Of a DNA stretch of 64,000 nucleotides, positions 10,740-21,570 are shown one piece after another. The stretch lies in the NCBI GenBank assembly GCA_964036315.1, contig OZ038482.1:13141785-13205784 (forward strand). Reading direction: 5' to 3'. Source of the stretch: Acanthosepion esculentum. Its lineage: Eukaryota; Mollusca; Cephalopoda; Sepiida; Sepiidae. Each line of letters starts with the position of its first letter. The stretch's first letter is position 1. The position numbers were made by a program, and so were the translations under genes. The notes under the pieces were generated by a model. That model had not been told where the DNA came from. It did no database searches and was given only the letters and a program-made list of their open reading frames with translations.

Positions 10740-11030
10740 GGACATTGAAATCAATACTAAACGGTGACAGTCTTTCATGATTGAACCCAACCTTCTGGCC
10801 TTAGGATTGAGTTCAAGCATGAAACAGGTTGTCGCCGCTCGGTGTTGATACCAGCGTCCATTCATATTAATCAAATAAACGACAAGATGAAAACTTTTCA
10901 CGTCAACACGTTTCGTTCGTTGAAGAATTTCATCAGATGGACATGTGCAAAAATTCTTCAAGCAACGAAACATGTCGGCATAAAAAGTTTCCCTCGTGTC
11001 ATTTCATTTCATCAATATTGTATTTGAAGA
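10740..11030. repeat. Dispersed repeat with an imperfect inverted repeat
   Basis: AGCATGAAACAGGTTGTCG..GTGTTGA is shared with 8763-8800. At 10900-10978, ACACGTTTCGTTCGTTGAAG and CTTCAAGCAACGAAACATGT are inverted, about 25 bp per arm with mismatches. No coding content is recognised. Confidence 0.5.
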
Positions 11031-11035
11031 TACCG

Positions 11036-11400
11036 TCCTGTGTAAGACGTTAAACTACATCCAACAGCAGGGCCTCTGATCAGGAGGTTTTGAGGAGCAT
11101 GGAACCACCTCTTAATTGCTGGTGTTCCCAGGTAACCTGACCCGGGTGGTAGCACCTGTTAGAGTCCCAGCTATGGGCAAATAGTTAACGTCAAAACGTG
11201 TAAAATATGTTTTAATACCAGCAAAATACTTTTGTAAAAATTATTACCAGTAATAAATTTTTGAAGAAAAAATGATTACCAGCAATACATTATTACCGGC
11301 AATACATTTTTGAAAAAAAATATTACCAAAAAAATATTACCAGCAATAAAAATCTTGTCAGCATTATTATTACCCATTGAGATTGATATATCGTAAAACA
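11036..11400 (-). mobile_element. Family R copy 2 (reverse)
   Basis: In reverse complement it has the full order of the family: left end near 11380-11400 (CAATGGGTAATA..), a short minisatellite core of TATTACCAGCAATA-type units, then CCCATAGCTGGGACTCTAAC, GGTGGTTCCATGCTCCTCAA and CTGATCAGAGGCCCTGCTGT. The core is shorter than in other copies. Confidence 0.8.
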
Positions 11401-12224
11401 AACCTAATCAAACTATTTGCAGATATATGTATTTATATCTGTCTTTTTGCATATCAGTATATATAGATGTGCATATATATGTAGATCCCTGTTAAAGAAT
11501 CGTAGAAAGATGCAATAATTTTAAATATTGTCACTAGAAATGCATTTTTTTTACAAAACCAGCCCACACAGAAACTGCCTCGTTTTTGAGCATTTTGTCG
11601 GCTCCAAATTTGAATTTCTATATTTATATATATATTAACCAATCAACGCCGTTATTTGTAAAAACGCGGAGCCCTTTGACATTTAAGACGACTATGTTTA
11701 TTGTCTGCTATGAAATTTTGAAGGATCACTTCAGAAAATGTTCAACAATATTTTCCCCCCCTCCTTCAAATACATATTTAAAAATTGGGAAAGATTAATT
11801 GACCAATGAACTTATGAGTTCCATAAAATCTATTTTTTCTAGAGCCGATGTTTCAGTTACAAAAGCGATCATATTTGTTCGCAGAATGAGTTTTTTTTAA
11901 CTAACCTTTGACCAGAGTCGATCTTTCGTTGTTGTATAAGCTGAAATTCTCAAACTTTAATTATTCACATTTTATCATATTTATTCGAGTATATTATATT
12001 ACAAGAAAGGCTTAGCGATTTTGACACTAAAAAAACAACAACATACAAACCGAGTTATTTGTCAACACAGATTTTTAGCAGTAATAACAATAACACAATT
12101 TCGCTTGCCGTCTTGGCTAACTCCTATCAGCTACCGACCGCTATAAAATTACACGCATGCATAAAACAACGTTAAAAAGTCACACACACATTCTCATATG
12201 TAGATGCATTATGTTTCTTATATA
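11401..12224. other. Unassigned DNA
   Basis: No recognised repeat or exon. Confidence 0.35.
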
Positions 12225-12405
12225 CAGTGTAACCCGGATATAAGAGAGTTGTCGGTACCGGAGAAGACGTCTCTTATATCCGTGTTTCTCTTATATCCGG
12301 GTTTGGTCTATTTTGTTCTATTATCACAGGCTCTAATTTGGGACCAGAGAAAATCTTATATCCGAGTTTCTCTTATATCCGGGTCTCTTATATCCGAGTT
12401 ACACT
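12225..12405. mobile_element. Pogo/Tigger-like MITE
   Basis: Flanked by TA dinucleotides. The left end is CAGTGTAACCCGGATATAAG and the right end is its complement with one mismatch (CTTATATCCGAGTTACACTG). The interior repeats the end motif TCTTATATCCG four more times. TA targets and ends of this kind are typical of pogo/Tigger-type elements. It is 181 bp long and has no transposase. Confidence 0.8.
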
Positions 12406-12922
12406 GTACTAACGCAATTGATTTAGTTGTATTTTAAAGACAACCAAATGTTTTGAATGAAGATGTTTAACAAAGAATCTTTTTTAATTAATTTCTTTCA
12501 ATTTGAAAGAAAATGAATAATTAATGATAAAAATTACTTAAATTTGTAGAGTTGTGTTGAAGATTGTTTATTTCTTCGTTTTAGACTACACGTATATTCC
12601 TCTACGTACACACACATACACACACACACACATATATATATACATCTTGTTTAAATTAATATATATATAGAGGTTAAAATTTGTTATATTTATAGGGTAA
12701 GAGTAGAATACACAATTCGAGAGATAAATGGTTTATGGATATAGACAGTGTGGACATAGGGATCAAAACTGCATGTTGACTGTGTTTCACGCATTAGTGC
12801 GACCTGCAAACCAACATTTCATTGAAGTGAGAAACACCATAAAGTGTTGATTTCTCTGTCCACACTGTGTTTCTCTTTTTCTCTCTCTCTCTCTTTCTAT
12901 CTCTCTCTCTCACACACACACT

Positions 12923-12953
<31 letters not shown>

Positions 12954-13575
12954 GATTAATATTATATTTTTTGACAAGTATGATGTCGATATTTAACTAA
13001 ATTAAAGTTAAAAATATACACACGTATTAAGTCATTATTAAGTCATTTTTAAAAAAAAATCAAGACTGTTTTTATTGCAATGTTTTTTGTACCTCCTGTA
13101 CACCCTTTCTTTTATATCAGAACTAGTCAGCCATTTGTACAACAGTTTTCATCATTTTTTTCTTTCATTTGATGCCTTCTTCATCATTCCCGCCTGAACC
13201 AATGAATTATTCATGAATAAATTGCAACAAAATTAAATTACTTGTGAATAAAATCTAATCTCATCACTTTTATTTTTCGATTTGTGGAACTGGCTCTGCC
13301 ATTTTGGCACTAATTTTTCTTGTTCCCATGTGAGCGCGACTGTTGCCGATTCTTGTGAGCGTTGCCGACAAAACCCTCTCCGTCTCAGTCATTTTTATTG
13401 TTCGATATCTTTCTCTAGGCTTGGATGAATTCCATTTACGGCAAATGTATAACAGTAGGAAATCTCTACTACATCTCACACTAGTGTCGTCATTGTTGTA
13501 TTATTAGTAACAGTAGTCATTGTTGAAATAGTAGTCTACTAACCACCCACTATGGATTTAGACGTATAGCGTACA
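12406..13575. other. Unassigned DNA with microsatellites and a possible small inverted-end repeat
   Basis: (CA)n and (TA)n tracts occur at 12607-12640 and 12905-12953, with (TC)n just before the second. At 12746-12867 the ends CAGTGTGGACATAG and CTCTGTCCACACTG are inverted (13 of 14), enclosing about 95 bp, which could be a tiny hAT-like MITE. No target duplication is evident. The remainder is unassigned. Confidence 0.4.
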
Positions 13576-13584
13576 GAACCGAAG

Positions 13585-13870
13585 AAAAAAACTACTGGAC
13601 TGCTATGTAATATTTAAGCTCCTAGACGGCAGTGAAAGCCGGACAATTTCGAGAAAAATGGAAAAAAAAACTTGGAACATTCGAGATATAAGGAAGAATA
13701 TTCAGAATAACGTGGGCAGAGCATGTAATAAATGTAGAAAAATAACTATAAAGAAAATATTAATAATAATCAGAAAGCGAGAGATGAGATATCTGGGACA
13801 TATAATAAGGAAAGAATGCTTGGCGAATTTAATGCACATAAAGTATAACGAAATCAAGAGAAGCTGAAAC
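13585..13870 (+). pseudogene. RTE-like LINE C-terminal fragment
   Basis: Across shifted frames the translation includes LLDGSESRTISRKMEKKTWN, an RRIFRITWAEHV-like stretch and REMRYLGHIIRKECLANLM. This is the region after the reverse transcriptase in RTE-like endonuclease/reverse-transcriptase elements, and matches the fragment at 40370 (LLGHVMRKDGLENLIL). It is short and frameshifted. Confidence 0.65.
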
Positions 13871-14016
13871 GTTTGAGATAATTGATATAGCGAAAGGTTA
13901 CTTAAAGAGATAAAGGAATCATAGAGGAAAAATATTGGCGAGAGGAGATATTCCACTCTGGCGATTTTCCTTGTCTGCTCTTCGCATTTGGTGGGAGAGA
14001 CGCGTGTTTGCTATCC

Positions 14017-14066
14017 AGGTGAGACGTGGATTTGATCTCTCCAGAGATCAAATCCACATCTCACCT
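14017..14066. repeat. Near-perfect short palindrome
   Basis: 24-bp arms (AGGTGAGACGTGGATTTGAT.. and complement, one mismatch) with a 2-bp centre. A cruciform-capable hairpin of unknown origin. Confidence 0.85.
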
Positions 14067-14199
14067 CGAGGAAGGCTGATAGCGAAAGAGAATGGGTAAA
14101 CATTGGCAGGGGGAATTGAACTGTTACATGATACTCTAGAAGTAGAGTAATTCGACATTACTGACCAATCAATGTCCCTCTTGGTTGTCTAGAATGACA

Positions 14200-14790
14200 T
14201 CCGCCTAATTCATGCCAGCTTTCTTTTATTTTTTTTACTTATCTACCTCCAACCCTTATGCTTGTTTTTTGTTTGTCCTGAAGGACCATGACGATTTTAA
14301 CCCGAGTAGAGTATGCAGATATTCTGTTAATTTTTTTAAAATCCTTAGGTCATCTTATTATATAGTAACATTCATACCAGTGCAATCTATAGACGGTAAT
14401 GAAGTTTTGGAAAATGTTCCATATGGGAAAAATGTTCAACCAGCTATCATAGTACAGAGATGCACATAGGCTAGATTTGTTCAGTGAAATCTTTTTTGAT
14501 ATCGGTCGGATTGTGAGCCTTCTAGAGGTAGAATGATAATTTCGGAGAAATGTTGGGCGCGAATCGTCTGTGGCATTTTGATGTTGACATCATCGATGAA
14601 ATAAACATTTGTACATTTGTAGACCAGGTTCTGGACGGTCACGTAATACAGATAGTTGCTAAAAGCGACACATTGTAAGGGTAGAAGTGATGGACTTCAC
14701 GACGTCCATATTAAAAATGAGAACAACTGTGGTCCCAAGATGTGTCAATACAGGATACATGGAAATACTTACAGCAAGGCTACAGACAAC
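14200..14790. other. Unassigned DNA, possibly LINE-derived
   Basis: No clear domain. The position just before a reverse transcriptase fragment suggests decayed LINE sequence. Confidence 0.3.
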
Positions 14791-14804
14791 CGTGAATTAA
14801 ACCA

Positions 14805-15190
14805 TAAATAGGACAACAATGCAGTATGATTAAAGACACCAGAACAAGGAAGGCAATATTTATGTTCAGAATTATGTCAGAAAGAACAAGAGAAACACAG
14901 AAAGATGTATACCTATGGTTTATACATTATGCAAAAGCGTTTGATTTGGCAAGATACGAAGAACTGTTTGAACTGCTATAAAAATTTAATTTATTTGGGA
15001 AAGAGATTAGAAAAATTCAAAACTTACACTGGGAGCAAATAAATTGCATAATGAAATTCTGTGCTAAAAATGAACGACAAACAATATACAGACATATGTT
15101 AAATTCTGTCCATGGATTTTGCACATACATTGGTCAGATAAAATATGTTCTAATATTGTTCAGTTTCGGGATTTTCGTCTTTATCAAAAG
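14805..15190 (+). pseudogene. RTE-like LINE reverse transcriptase fragment
   Basis: The frame reads MIKDTRTRKAIFMFRIMSER, then VYLWFIHYAKAFDLARYEEL, then FELL, a stop, KFNLFGKEIRKIQNLHWEQI. The YAKAFD motif is the first catalytic region of reverse transcriptase (usually DYxKAFD, here with His-Tyr). Conservation fades downstream and the YADD motif is not seen. The C-terminal fragment at 13585 lies upstream of this RT piece, so the locus is rearranged or made of two insertions. Confidence 0.65.
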
Positions 15191-15202
15191 ATGCTAGAAA
15201 TA

Positions 15203-15918
15203 TGAAGAACTAGCAGCATGGCCCGGCGTTGCTCGTGCTTGATTAAAAAATCGTACGACTCATACAGCAATCGCTATAACTTGATTAAAAATATTTTTGC
15301 CCTTCCTTGCCTTTAAAGGAGTGCCCTTTGCCGTGCTGATGTTGCTACATGCCTTACTTCTTGCCTATCTTACACTGCGAATTTTTCTAAGCTCTATACT
15401 AAACATTAAATCTGTTACGAAAAAAGAACTAAACAAAATGGACACAAAACGATCAGCTTTAAAAAAGGACTCGTAACTGGAAAAACCGAATGAAAAAATA
15501 ATGTTAACAACAAATATCTTTTCACACCCAACCCAGTTCTGCGGAATCAGAATCAACGTTGAGTTTAAGCAAGCGAATGAGCCAATTGGACTAAAGTGCC
15601 ATGCAGATTTAAATTATTCCCGCTTGTGACGAATGCAGCTATCGATTTTTTTTTGCATGCTAGTTAACATTCGTGTCAGTCAGCTGTTGGCTCACACGCT
15701 GGCCAATAGAATTTTCGTGCCTATTCGTGGCAGTCAGCTATAGGCTCCCACTCTGGCCAGTAGAAAATGGCCGCAAACTACATGAGAACTGCTGTAGAAG
15801 CATGAAAAAATCTATTATTTCCACTATCGATGGGAGTTGGGAAATGCAAAGTCGGTGCTTGGAGCATGTGCATGTAAATTTTGGTGCAAATCCGTCGAAA
15901 ATTGCGGCCGTGCATTCG

Positions 15919-15992
<74 letters not shown>

Positions 15993-16015
15993 CCTGCCTT
16001 TTATAGATAGAGATA
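15203..16015 (+). repeat. Candidate interspersed repeat ending in a (CA)n tract
   Basis: The left edge reads ACTAGCAGCATGGCCCGGCG. The right edge is a (CA)n tract (about 15921-15990) followed by CCTGCCTTTTATAGATAGAG. Two ~52-bp tandem copies lie at 15668-15770 (TCGTG.CAGTCAGCT.TNGGCTC..CTCTGGCCAGTAGAA type). I recall similar edges from cephalopod repeats but cannot verify it here. No open frame of interest. Confidence 0.4.
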
Positions 16016-17603
16016 GAATTATTTAAATAAATGTGAATTTCTGAGGAAATGCAATGAATATTTTTTAATTATTTTTTTTTACATCCTATAGGTGCATCAA
16101 TAAGTTCGTAACTTAATGAGAAAAAGTGTCTTTATTTTACAATACCTCTGTCACTTAACTCAGTAGAAAATATTACATAAATGATGTATTTTAAAATTCT
16201 AGATTAAAATTCAGTCTGTGGAATTATTGATTCATGCTTTTACAAATTATTTAAATTAAAATTTTTAAAACAATTGTTCAGGAGAGTTATTCCTTCATCG
16301 GGAATATAACGGAGCAGATAAAGAGACAAAAATTCTTTAGCAGAAAAATAACATACAATGTCATTATAAATTAAGTATAACTCAATAATTTTGATTTAAC
16401 GTGGACGTGAAGGGATTGAGGTTAGGGTTAGTGATATGGCGATAAGAATAGGCGAGGCACGTTCGAATTTTGGACGAATTCCACACATATCCCTGGGAAA
16501 GTTATGGATCCATTACGTCTCCCTTCAGATATAGATAAATAGATTCTTTTTTTCTAGACACTTACTGTTGCTATACCAGCAGTATATGTGGTACCCCTAC
16601 GACCCTAATTAGTTACGGATCTCGTGACCCCGGGAAGATATTTTTGCTATGGAAGTGAACTAGAAAATTTACTAACATCCATCCAGGATTTCTTTGTATT
16701 TTTTAACATCTAGAACATTAAATATCTTCGAGTTACTGATCAGAATGCTGCGATGGTTTAAAAGAATTCGTTTTATTTTCAATCCTCATCTTTAATGGTG
16801 GTTAACTAAAAATGTTACATTAAAAATAAATTTATAAATGTTTAGGCAGAGAGAAAGAAAAGTACTGAGTTATTTTCTCATCTGAGATGAAAGCGTTGAT
16901 AATCAATAAATTACTAATGCTAATATACTCAGCCTTGTTGTTTTTATCACTTCTTTTTGACTTCTGGAGTCACTGGTATTCTTTAAGTGGTCTGAAGTTA
17001 TAAAGTAACCTATTTCTTAAGGAAGTATTCGGACGAGTATCTCCATATTTATTATTTCGATCAATATATTTTGGCTGTGAGATAGTGATCAAACAACCGT
17101 TGGTAGTTGCTACCAATATTTTTTTTTTCACTATTTTATATTTTTGAGAATAATATTTGAATCAACTACTGTTTACCGGGCACACTTAGTTTTGTGATGT
17201 CAACGAACACTCGTTGCCACTTTTGTGATGCTCGTTGTAGTAGAGACTTTGTAATCGCAGATACAACTATAATACGCCGTTGAACAATACTGGTGTCAGA
17301 CGCCTTCGAATAACACTCGCACTAATAGTACTTGCTCGGTAATACTCGCTCGAATAGTAACCACCGTATCGTATTGATCCGAATAGAGAATAGTGTAGAG
17401 AAGAGAATAGAGAATAGCAGTCCGTATATTAATAAAGGATAGACTAGAAATAGCGATCGTTAGTCGTCAGCTACTTCTTACATATATGCGTTTCCTCTAT
17501 AGTCACGTGGTGTACTTAATTCAATAATGGGATCGCCTGTGTTTGCTCACTGGCGATCTATGTTCAAACTCAAGTGTCGCCAGCGACACTTTATTCCTAT
17601 ATA
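16016..17603. other. Unassigned DNA
   Basis: About 1.6 kb without a recognised exon. A stretch at 17190-17480 carries clustered ACTCGCT/AATAG motifs (AATACTCGCTCGAATAG, AGAGAATAGAGAATAG) and an AATAAA, but no LTR boundary could be set. Confidence 0.35.
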
Positions 17604-17907
17604 ACACTTAGCAAAGCAGTAGGATTCAAAATGGACAGCGATTTATCGCCCACTTACTAAGTAATGCCATTTTTAAACGAATACATTGAATTAAAATTTC
17701 CTGTGGCAGGTTTAGGGTTTGGGTTGTATCCTTACATGCGGAAGATATAAAAAAGTCACGATTTTATGTTTTTTTTTTTATATGAGCATGATATTCGAGC
17801 ATGATATTAATGTTGCCATTGTCGTTTGGAAAATGTTATTCAATTTTTTTTCGTCTGAAAAGATAAGACATCACCGCCATCTTGAATCCTACTGCTTCGC
17901 TAAGTGT
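17604..17907. mobile_element. MITE with 30-bp terminal inverted repeats
   Basis: The left end ACACTTAGCAAAGCAGTAGG continues ATTCAAAATGG. The right end is its complement with two mismatches (CCATCTTGAATCC..GCTAAGTGT). It is about 304 bp long, AT-rich inside, with no transposase and no clear target duplication. Confidence 0.75.
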
Positions 17908-18512
17908 GCGCGGCAAAGAGTAAAGCCTAATATTTTACACACTAAAGTAAGAATTTTCAATTCTTACTTTGATAAGAAGTATTCTTGAGGCTACTTATTG
18001 TCAAATTTCAAATTTGTCGGTTTTGGAAATTGATTTGCTCACCGATTTAAAAAGAAACACAGAGTTTTATTCTTACTAAGACTAAGTCACACTTTGTCTG
18101 CAAATGCATCAGCGTAGACATTACATAATGATAAACTCGGCGTAAAAAACTGCTTTTTATTTTTGATCGTGACAGATGATTCAAGACACCATCACTTTGC
18201 TTTGTAAGAATTTCTCTTGTTCACTCGCTACACACACGAGTTAAAGATATCGTTTAAAAAAATCTTTTCCGACATATTAGATTAGTCACGTGCAGCAGTA
18301 ACCTTTTTGGTGTCTAAATATGTAATGTCACTCGAAACAAAATATGTTATTCTTTCTTATTGAAACAATACATATTTTAAGAAACTTTATTGAAATGTAT
18401 TCACTATTTTAATATTTGCATTTCTTTCTGGTAATTTATGTATTAGTGCCAAAGAAAAGATTTTCGAAATCTTTGCATGTTTTGTTATTTTTTTCTCTTG
18501 TGCTATTATCCA
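17908..18512. other. Unassigned DNA
   Basis: Only an 11-bp inverted repeat around 17945-17972 (AAAGTAAGAAT/ATTCTTACTTT). Nothing else recognised. Confidence 0.35.
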
Positions 18513-19071
18513 CACACGAATTGCCGCAGTCATGGCAGCGATGGCCAGATTGGCAAGAATATGGAGGAGCAAAATCAGCTTTCAAACAAAGTACAGACTG
18601 TACAAATCACTGGTAGTCTCCATTCTCCTATATGAAACGTGGACACTGTTGGCAGATACAGAAAGAAGGATCCAAACGTTTGAGAAGAAATGCATGAGAA
18701 AACTCCTTGGCATTTTCTATTGGCAACCAAAAATAGATAATGAGTTTGTGTGGAAAAGGGTTGAAAGTTTTGTGGACCTCCAGGAACCTCTCGCCACTGT
18801 CAAACGGATAAAAATGGCGTGGTTTGGACACATTGCAAAGCACAACAGCCTGTGCAAGACCGTCATGCAAGGCACCGTTGAAGGTGGACGTAGGAGAGGA
18901 CGCCAACGCAAAAACTGGTTGGACAATATCAAACAATGGACAAGTATGACTGTACCAGAATTACTGATGGCTGCCGTTGATAGACCGTTGTGGAGGAGAT
19001 TTAATATGGCTTCTGCATTTGGATCTGCCCTACGATTGCATAAGTCAAGGGGATGCTGATGTGGATGGTCA

Positions 19072-19076
<5 letters not shown>
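18513..19076 (+). pseudogene. RTE-like LINE, 5'-truncated, C-terminus intact to its stop
   Basis: An open frame of about 175 codons carries the post-RT C-terminal region of an RTE-like element: ISFQTKYRLYKSLVVSILLY, then FEKKCMRKLLGIFYWQ, then MAWFGHIAKH and GGRRRGRQRKNWLDNIKQW, ending ALRLHKSRGC then stop. There is no endonuclease or catalytic RT core, so it cannot be active. It runs straight into a (TATC)n tract, as expected for RTE-type 3' ends that terminate in short tandem repeats. The usual start near 18532 is arbitrary because similarity begins upstream of it. Confidence 0.8.
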
Positions 19077-19125
<49 letters not shown>

Positions 19126-19127
19126 TA
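19077..19127. repeat. (TATC)n microsatellite at the LINE 3' end
   Basis: Thirteen or so tetranucleotide units immediately after the LINE stop region. Confidence 0.95.
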
Positions 19128-19345
19128 TTAGAAGGCACGATATCCTGTGCAAGACCATCATGCAAGGCACCGTTGAATGTGGACGTAGGAGAGGACACAA
19201 ATGCAAAAACTGGTTGGACAGTGTTAAACAATGGACAGGTATGACTGTATCAGAATTGCTGATGGCTGCTATTGATAGACCGTTGTGGAAAAAAGTTAGT
19301 GTGTCTTCTGCATTCAGATTCGCCCTACGATTACAAAAGTCAAGG

Positions 19346-19350
<5 letters not shown>
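19128..19350 (+). pseudogene. Second, shorter RTE-like LINE 3' end
   Basis: The open frame RRHDILCKTIMQGTVECGRR.. through KNWLDSVKQWTGMTVSELLM to LRLQKSRG repeats the last 75 codons of the element just upstream at high similarity. It is truncated much further 3'. The two copies are in the same orientation, each followed by its own simple repeat. Confidence 0.8.

Positions 19351-19391
<41 letters not shown>
19341..19391. repeat. (GAT)n microsatellite
   Basis: GATGATGAT run immediately following the second LINE 3' end. Confidence 0.95.
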
Positions 19392-19604
19392 CCATTTATA
19401 GCGCCGAAGACATTAACATTTATAAACATGACAACCATTAATTTTATATAAATATTATCGTTGAATTGATTATTTATCTAAACTACTACTACCATCTCTA
19501 TCACAGAGAATTGTGTAGTAGGACCTCTTGCTGTATTCAGAACTGCTCGCAATTATCGCAAGAGAGTTTGAGAAAATTAAAACTACGACTATGCAAAGCC
19601 AAAA

Positions 19605-20305
19605 TTGTAAGCAAAATTATGGAACATCTCAAACAAACTTATGGAACATCTCAAACAAAATTATGGTACAACTCAAACAAAATTATGGAACATCTCAAAT
19701 AAATTCATGGAACAACTCAAACAAAATTATGGAACATCTCGAATAAATTCATGGAACAACTCAAACAATATTATGGAACATCTCAAACAAAATTATGGAA
19801 CAACTCAAACAAAATTATGGAACAACTCAAAGAAAATTATGGAACAACTCAAACAAAATTATGGAACAACTCAAACAATATTATGGAACATCTCAAACAA
19901 AATTATGGAACAACTCAAAGAAAATTATGGAACAACTCAAACAAAATTATGGAACAACTCAAACAAAATTATGGAACAACTCAAACATTAATTATGGAAC
20001 AACTCAAACAATATTATGGAACATCTCAAAGAAAATTATGGAACAACTCAAAGAAAATTATGGAACAACTCAAAGAAAATTATGGAACAACTCAAAGAAA
20101 ATTATGGAACATCTCAAACAAAATTATGGAACAACTCAAAGAAAATTATGGAACAACTCAAACAAAATTATGGAACAACTCAAAGAAAATTATGGAACAA
20201 CTCAAAGAAAATTATGGAACCACTCAAAGAAAATTATGGAACAACTCAAACAAAATTATGGAACAACTCAAACAAAATTATGGAACAACTCAAACAAAAT
20301 TCTCA
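19605..20305. repeat. 22-bp minisatellite, ~31 copies, open in all three forward frames
   Basis: The unit is AACTCAAACAAAATTATGGA plus AC. Variants swap C for G (AACTCAAAGAAAATTATGG), AAC for ATC, or AAA for ATA. Because 22 is not a multiple of three, three units (66 bp) form a 22-residue translation, and no stop is created in any forward frame for about 650 bp. Translations (MEQLKQNYGTTQ..) are repeat artefacts as far as can be seen. The flanks are unique. Confidence 0.95.
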
Positions 20306-20514
20306 ATAGCGACAAATCGTCAGTGTGCTTACTATTATAAACGGCCCTGATGTTATTTCATCTTCGTCAGGTAAGGCAAAAGGCTCTATGCAATGAAATT
20401 TGTCCTCTAATTCCACATTAGATGACAAGAACTATCCCCTAAACGACTCAGCCTCTTTCACAGAACACAACGCTTGTAATATATCACGACACAAAAAGTT
20501 TCCAGACACTTCAA

Positions 20515-20745
20515 AAACCTTGACTTTAAGAAAGCTACCAATCCAAATGGGGTTCTTAAGAATAGCGCAGAATTATCTCCAATCTTGGCAAAATTGTTTA
20601 ACTGTTGCCTAAAGGAGAAATGTATCCCAAGTCGTCTATGGAAGGTGCCTGGTGTTCTGCAGGCAGAACCGAAAGCGTCAAACGGGAGGATCAGAAAACT
20701 GCTACGGTTTGTCTTCCTTATGTTAAGGGTTTATTGGGAAAAAAT
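20515..20745 (+). pseudogene. CR1/L2-type LINE reverse transcriptase fragment
   Basis: Shifted frames give KATNPNGVPKNSAELSPILA, then KLFNCCLKEKCIPSRLWKVP. This matches the RT region KASGPDGIP..L..L..SCF..SWK seen in the 36473 LINE (KASDGDGIPAVVPRKCAPEL). It is only about 75 codons and frameshifted. Confidence 0.6.
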
Positions 20746-20789
20746 AACCAGAAGAGCCGCACTCCATACAACATTAGGACAATATTTAG

Positions 20790-21140
20790 TAGTAGTTCAA
20801 CCCTGAAAACAACTGCCGAGTCAGGCGGAAGACATAAGGGAACATTACCAAGAGCCATGTGTACTCCGTTCCTTGCAGTTGTGGCAAAAAGTATAATGAC
20901 GAAACTAACCGCGCCCTAAAAGTAAGGCTGTAAAAACACTGTCAAGCCCTAATTAGGGGTGAGCCAATAAATCAGGAATGACTGATTATGTATGGAGGGA
21001 ATATTTTAGTTATCAACACCTGTGGAATGAAGTAAAACTACTGGACAGATATACACTGGAGAATCAGACGTTTGAAAAAATCAGAGTTATGAGGACCTCC
21101 TTAGTAGATATAGCATAGAAAAGCCATTAATAAAGAAAGA
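20790..21140 (+). pseudogene. Penelope-like element GIY-YIG endonuclease fragment
   Basis: One reading frame with several stops gives HVYSVPCSCGKKYNDETNRA, LKVRL, stop, KHCQALIRGEP, then WTDIHWRIRRLKKSE. This has the shape of the GIY-YIG domain carried at the C-terminus of Penelope-like retroelements: VY-IPC-CG-YIGET-R-L--R--EH, followed by REIHWRIRRLKES. The YIG core is altered to YND. At least five stops show it is dead. It lies directly after an LINE RT fragment in the same orientation, which could mean two separate insertions. Confidence 0.6.
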
Positions 21141-21269
21141 AATGTGACAGCAAAGCTTCAATAGTAGCAGCTGCAATAAAAAAGGAAAATTCAGTGAGTG
21201 CATTCAAGCGTAACAAGTAGCAACAGTAGCATCACTCATCGGCATGCAGGTTAGGTTTAAGGCTTCAAG

Positions 21270-21570
21270 TTCTCCATTCAGAACGCACGGGATAAGGCGC
21301 TGGGTTGGTGACACAGTAATTTCGCGTTCGATCCCTGGGCCAGTGTGAGCAATAACTGAACAGTGCTAAATAAGAACTAGACAAATATCCCTGGATGTGG
21401 ACAGCGGAACGAGAACAATATAAACTCGTAGATTAAATAAAGAGTTCAGTTGGAAATTCCTTGTTTACACGGATCGACAATCACCTGATGAAGGGCGGAG
21501 GGTACGACGACCGAAATGTGATAACAACAACAAATATGGGGATACTAGTCCGCGTGAAACTAATGTAGAA
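21270..21570 (+). mobile_element. tRNA-derived SINE with a family-P-like tail
   Basis: Head: GATAAGGCGCTGGGTTGG (A-box-like), then GCGTTCGATCCCTGGG (B-box-like) about 35 nt on. Tail: TCACCTGATGAAGGGCGGAG and TACGACGACCGAAATGTG, a diverged version of the family P tail (CCTGAAGAAGGCCGGAGCGT). Single, not inverted. Confidence 0.65.

Noticed and set aside
15738..16026. Open frames with Cys-Val or Thr-His runs
   Set aside because: They depend on the (CA)n tract; the flanking codons show no domain.
17190..17480. LTR or promoter suggested by AATAAA and clustered ACTCGCT motifs
   Set aside because: No paired ends, TATA box or second copy in the window.
19605..20305. Three long overlapping open frames (up to ~199 codons) that look like a repeat protein
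   Set aside because: All three come from one 22-bp DNA repeat with no stop in any phase; there is no unique flanking coding sequence, so a minisatellite is the simpler reading.
19605..20305. CRISPR-like regular repeat array
   Set aside because: Units are directly adjacent with no spacers and the DNA is eukaryotic.
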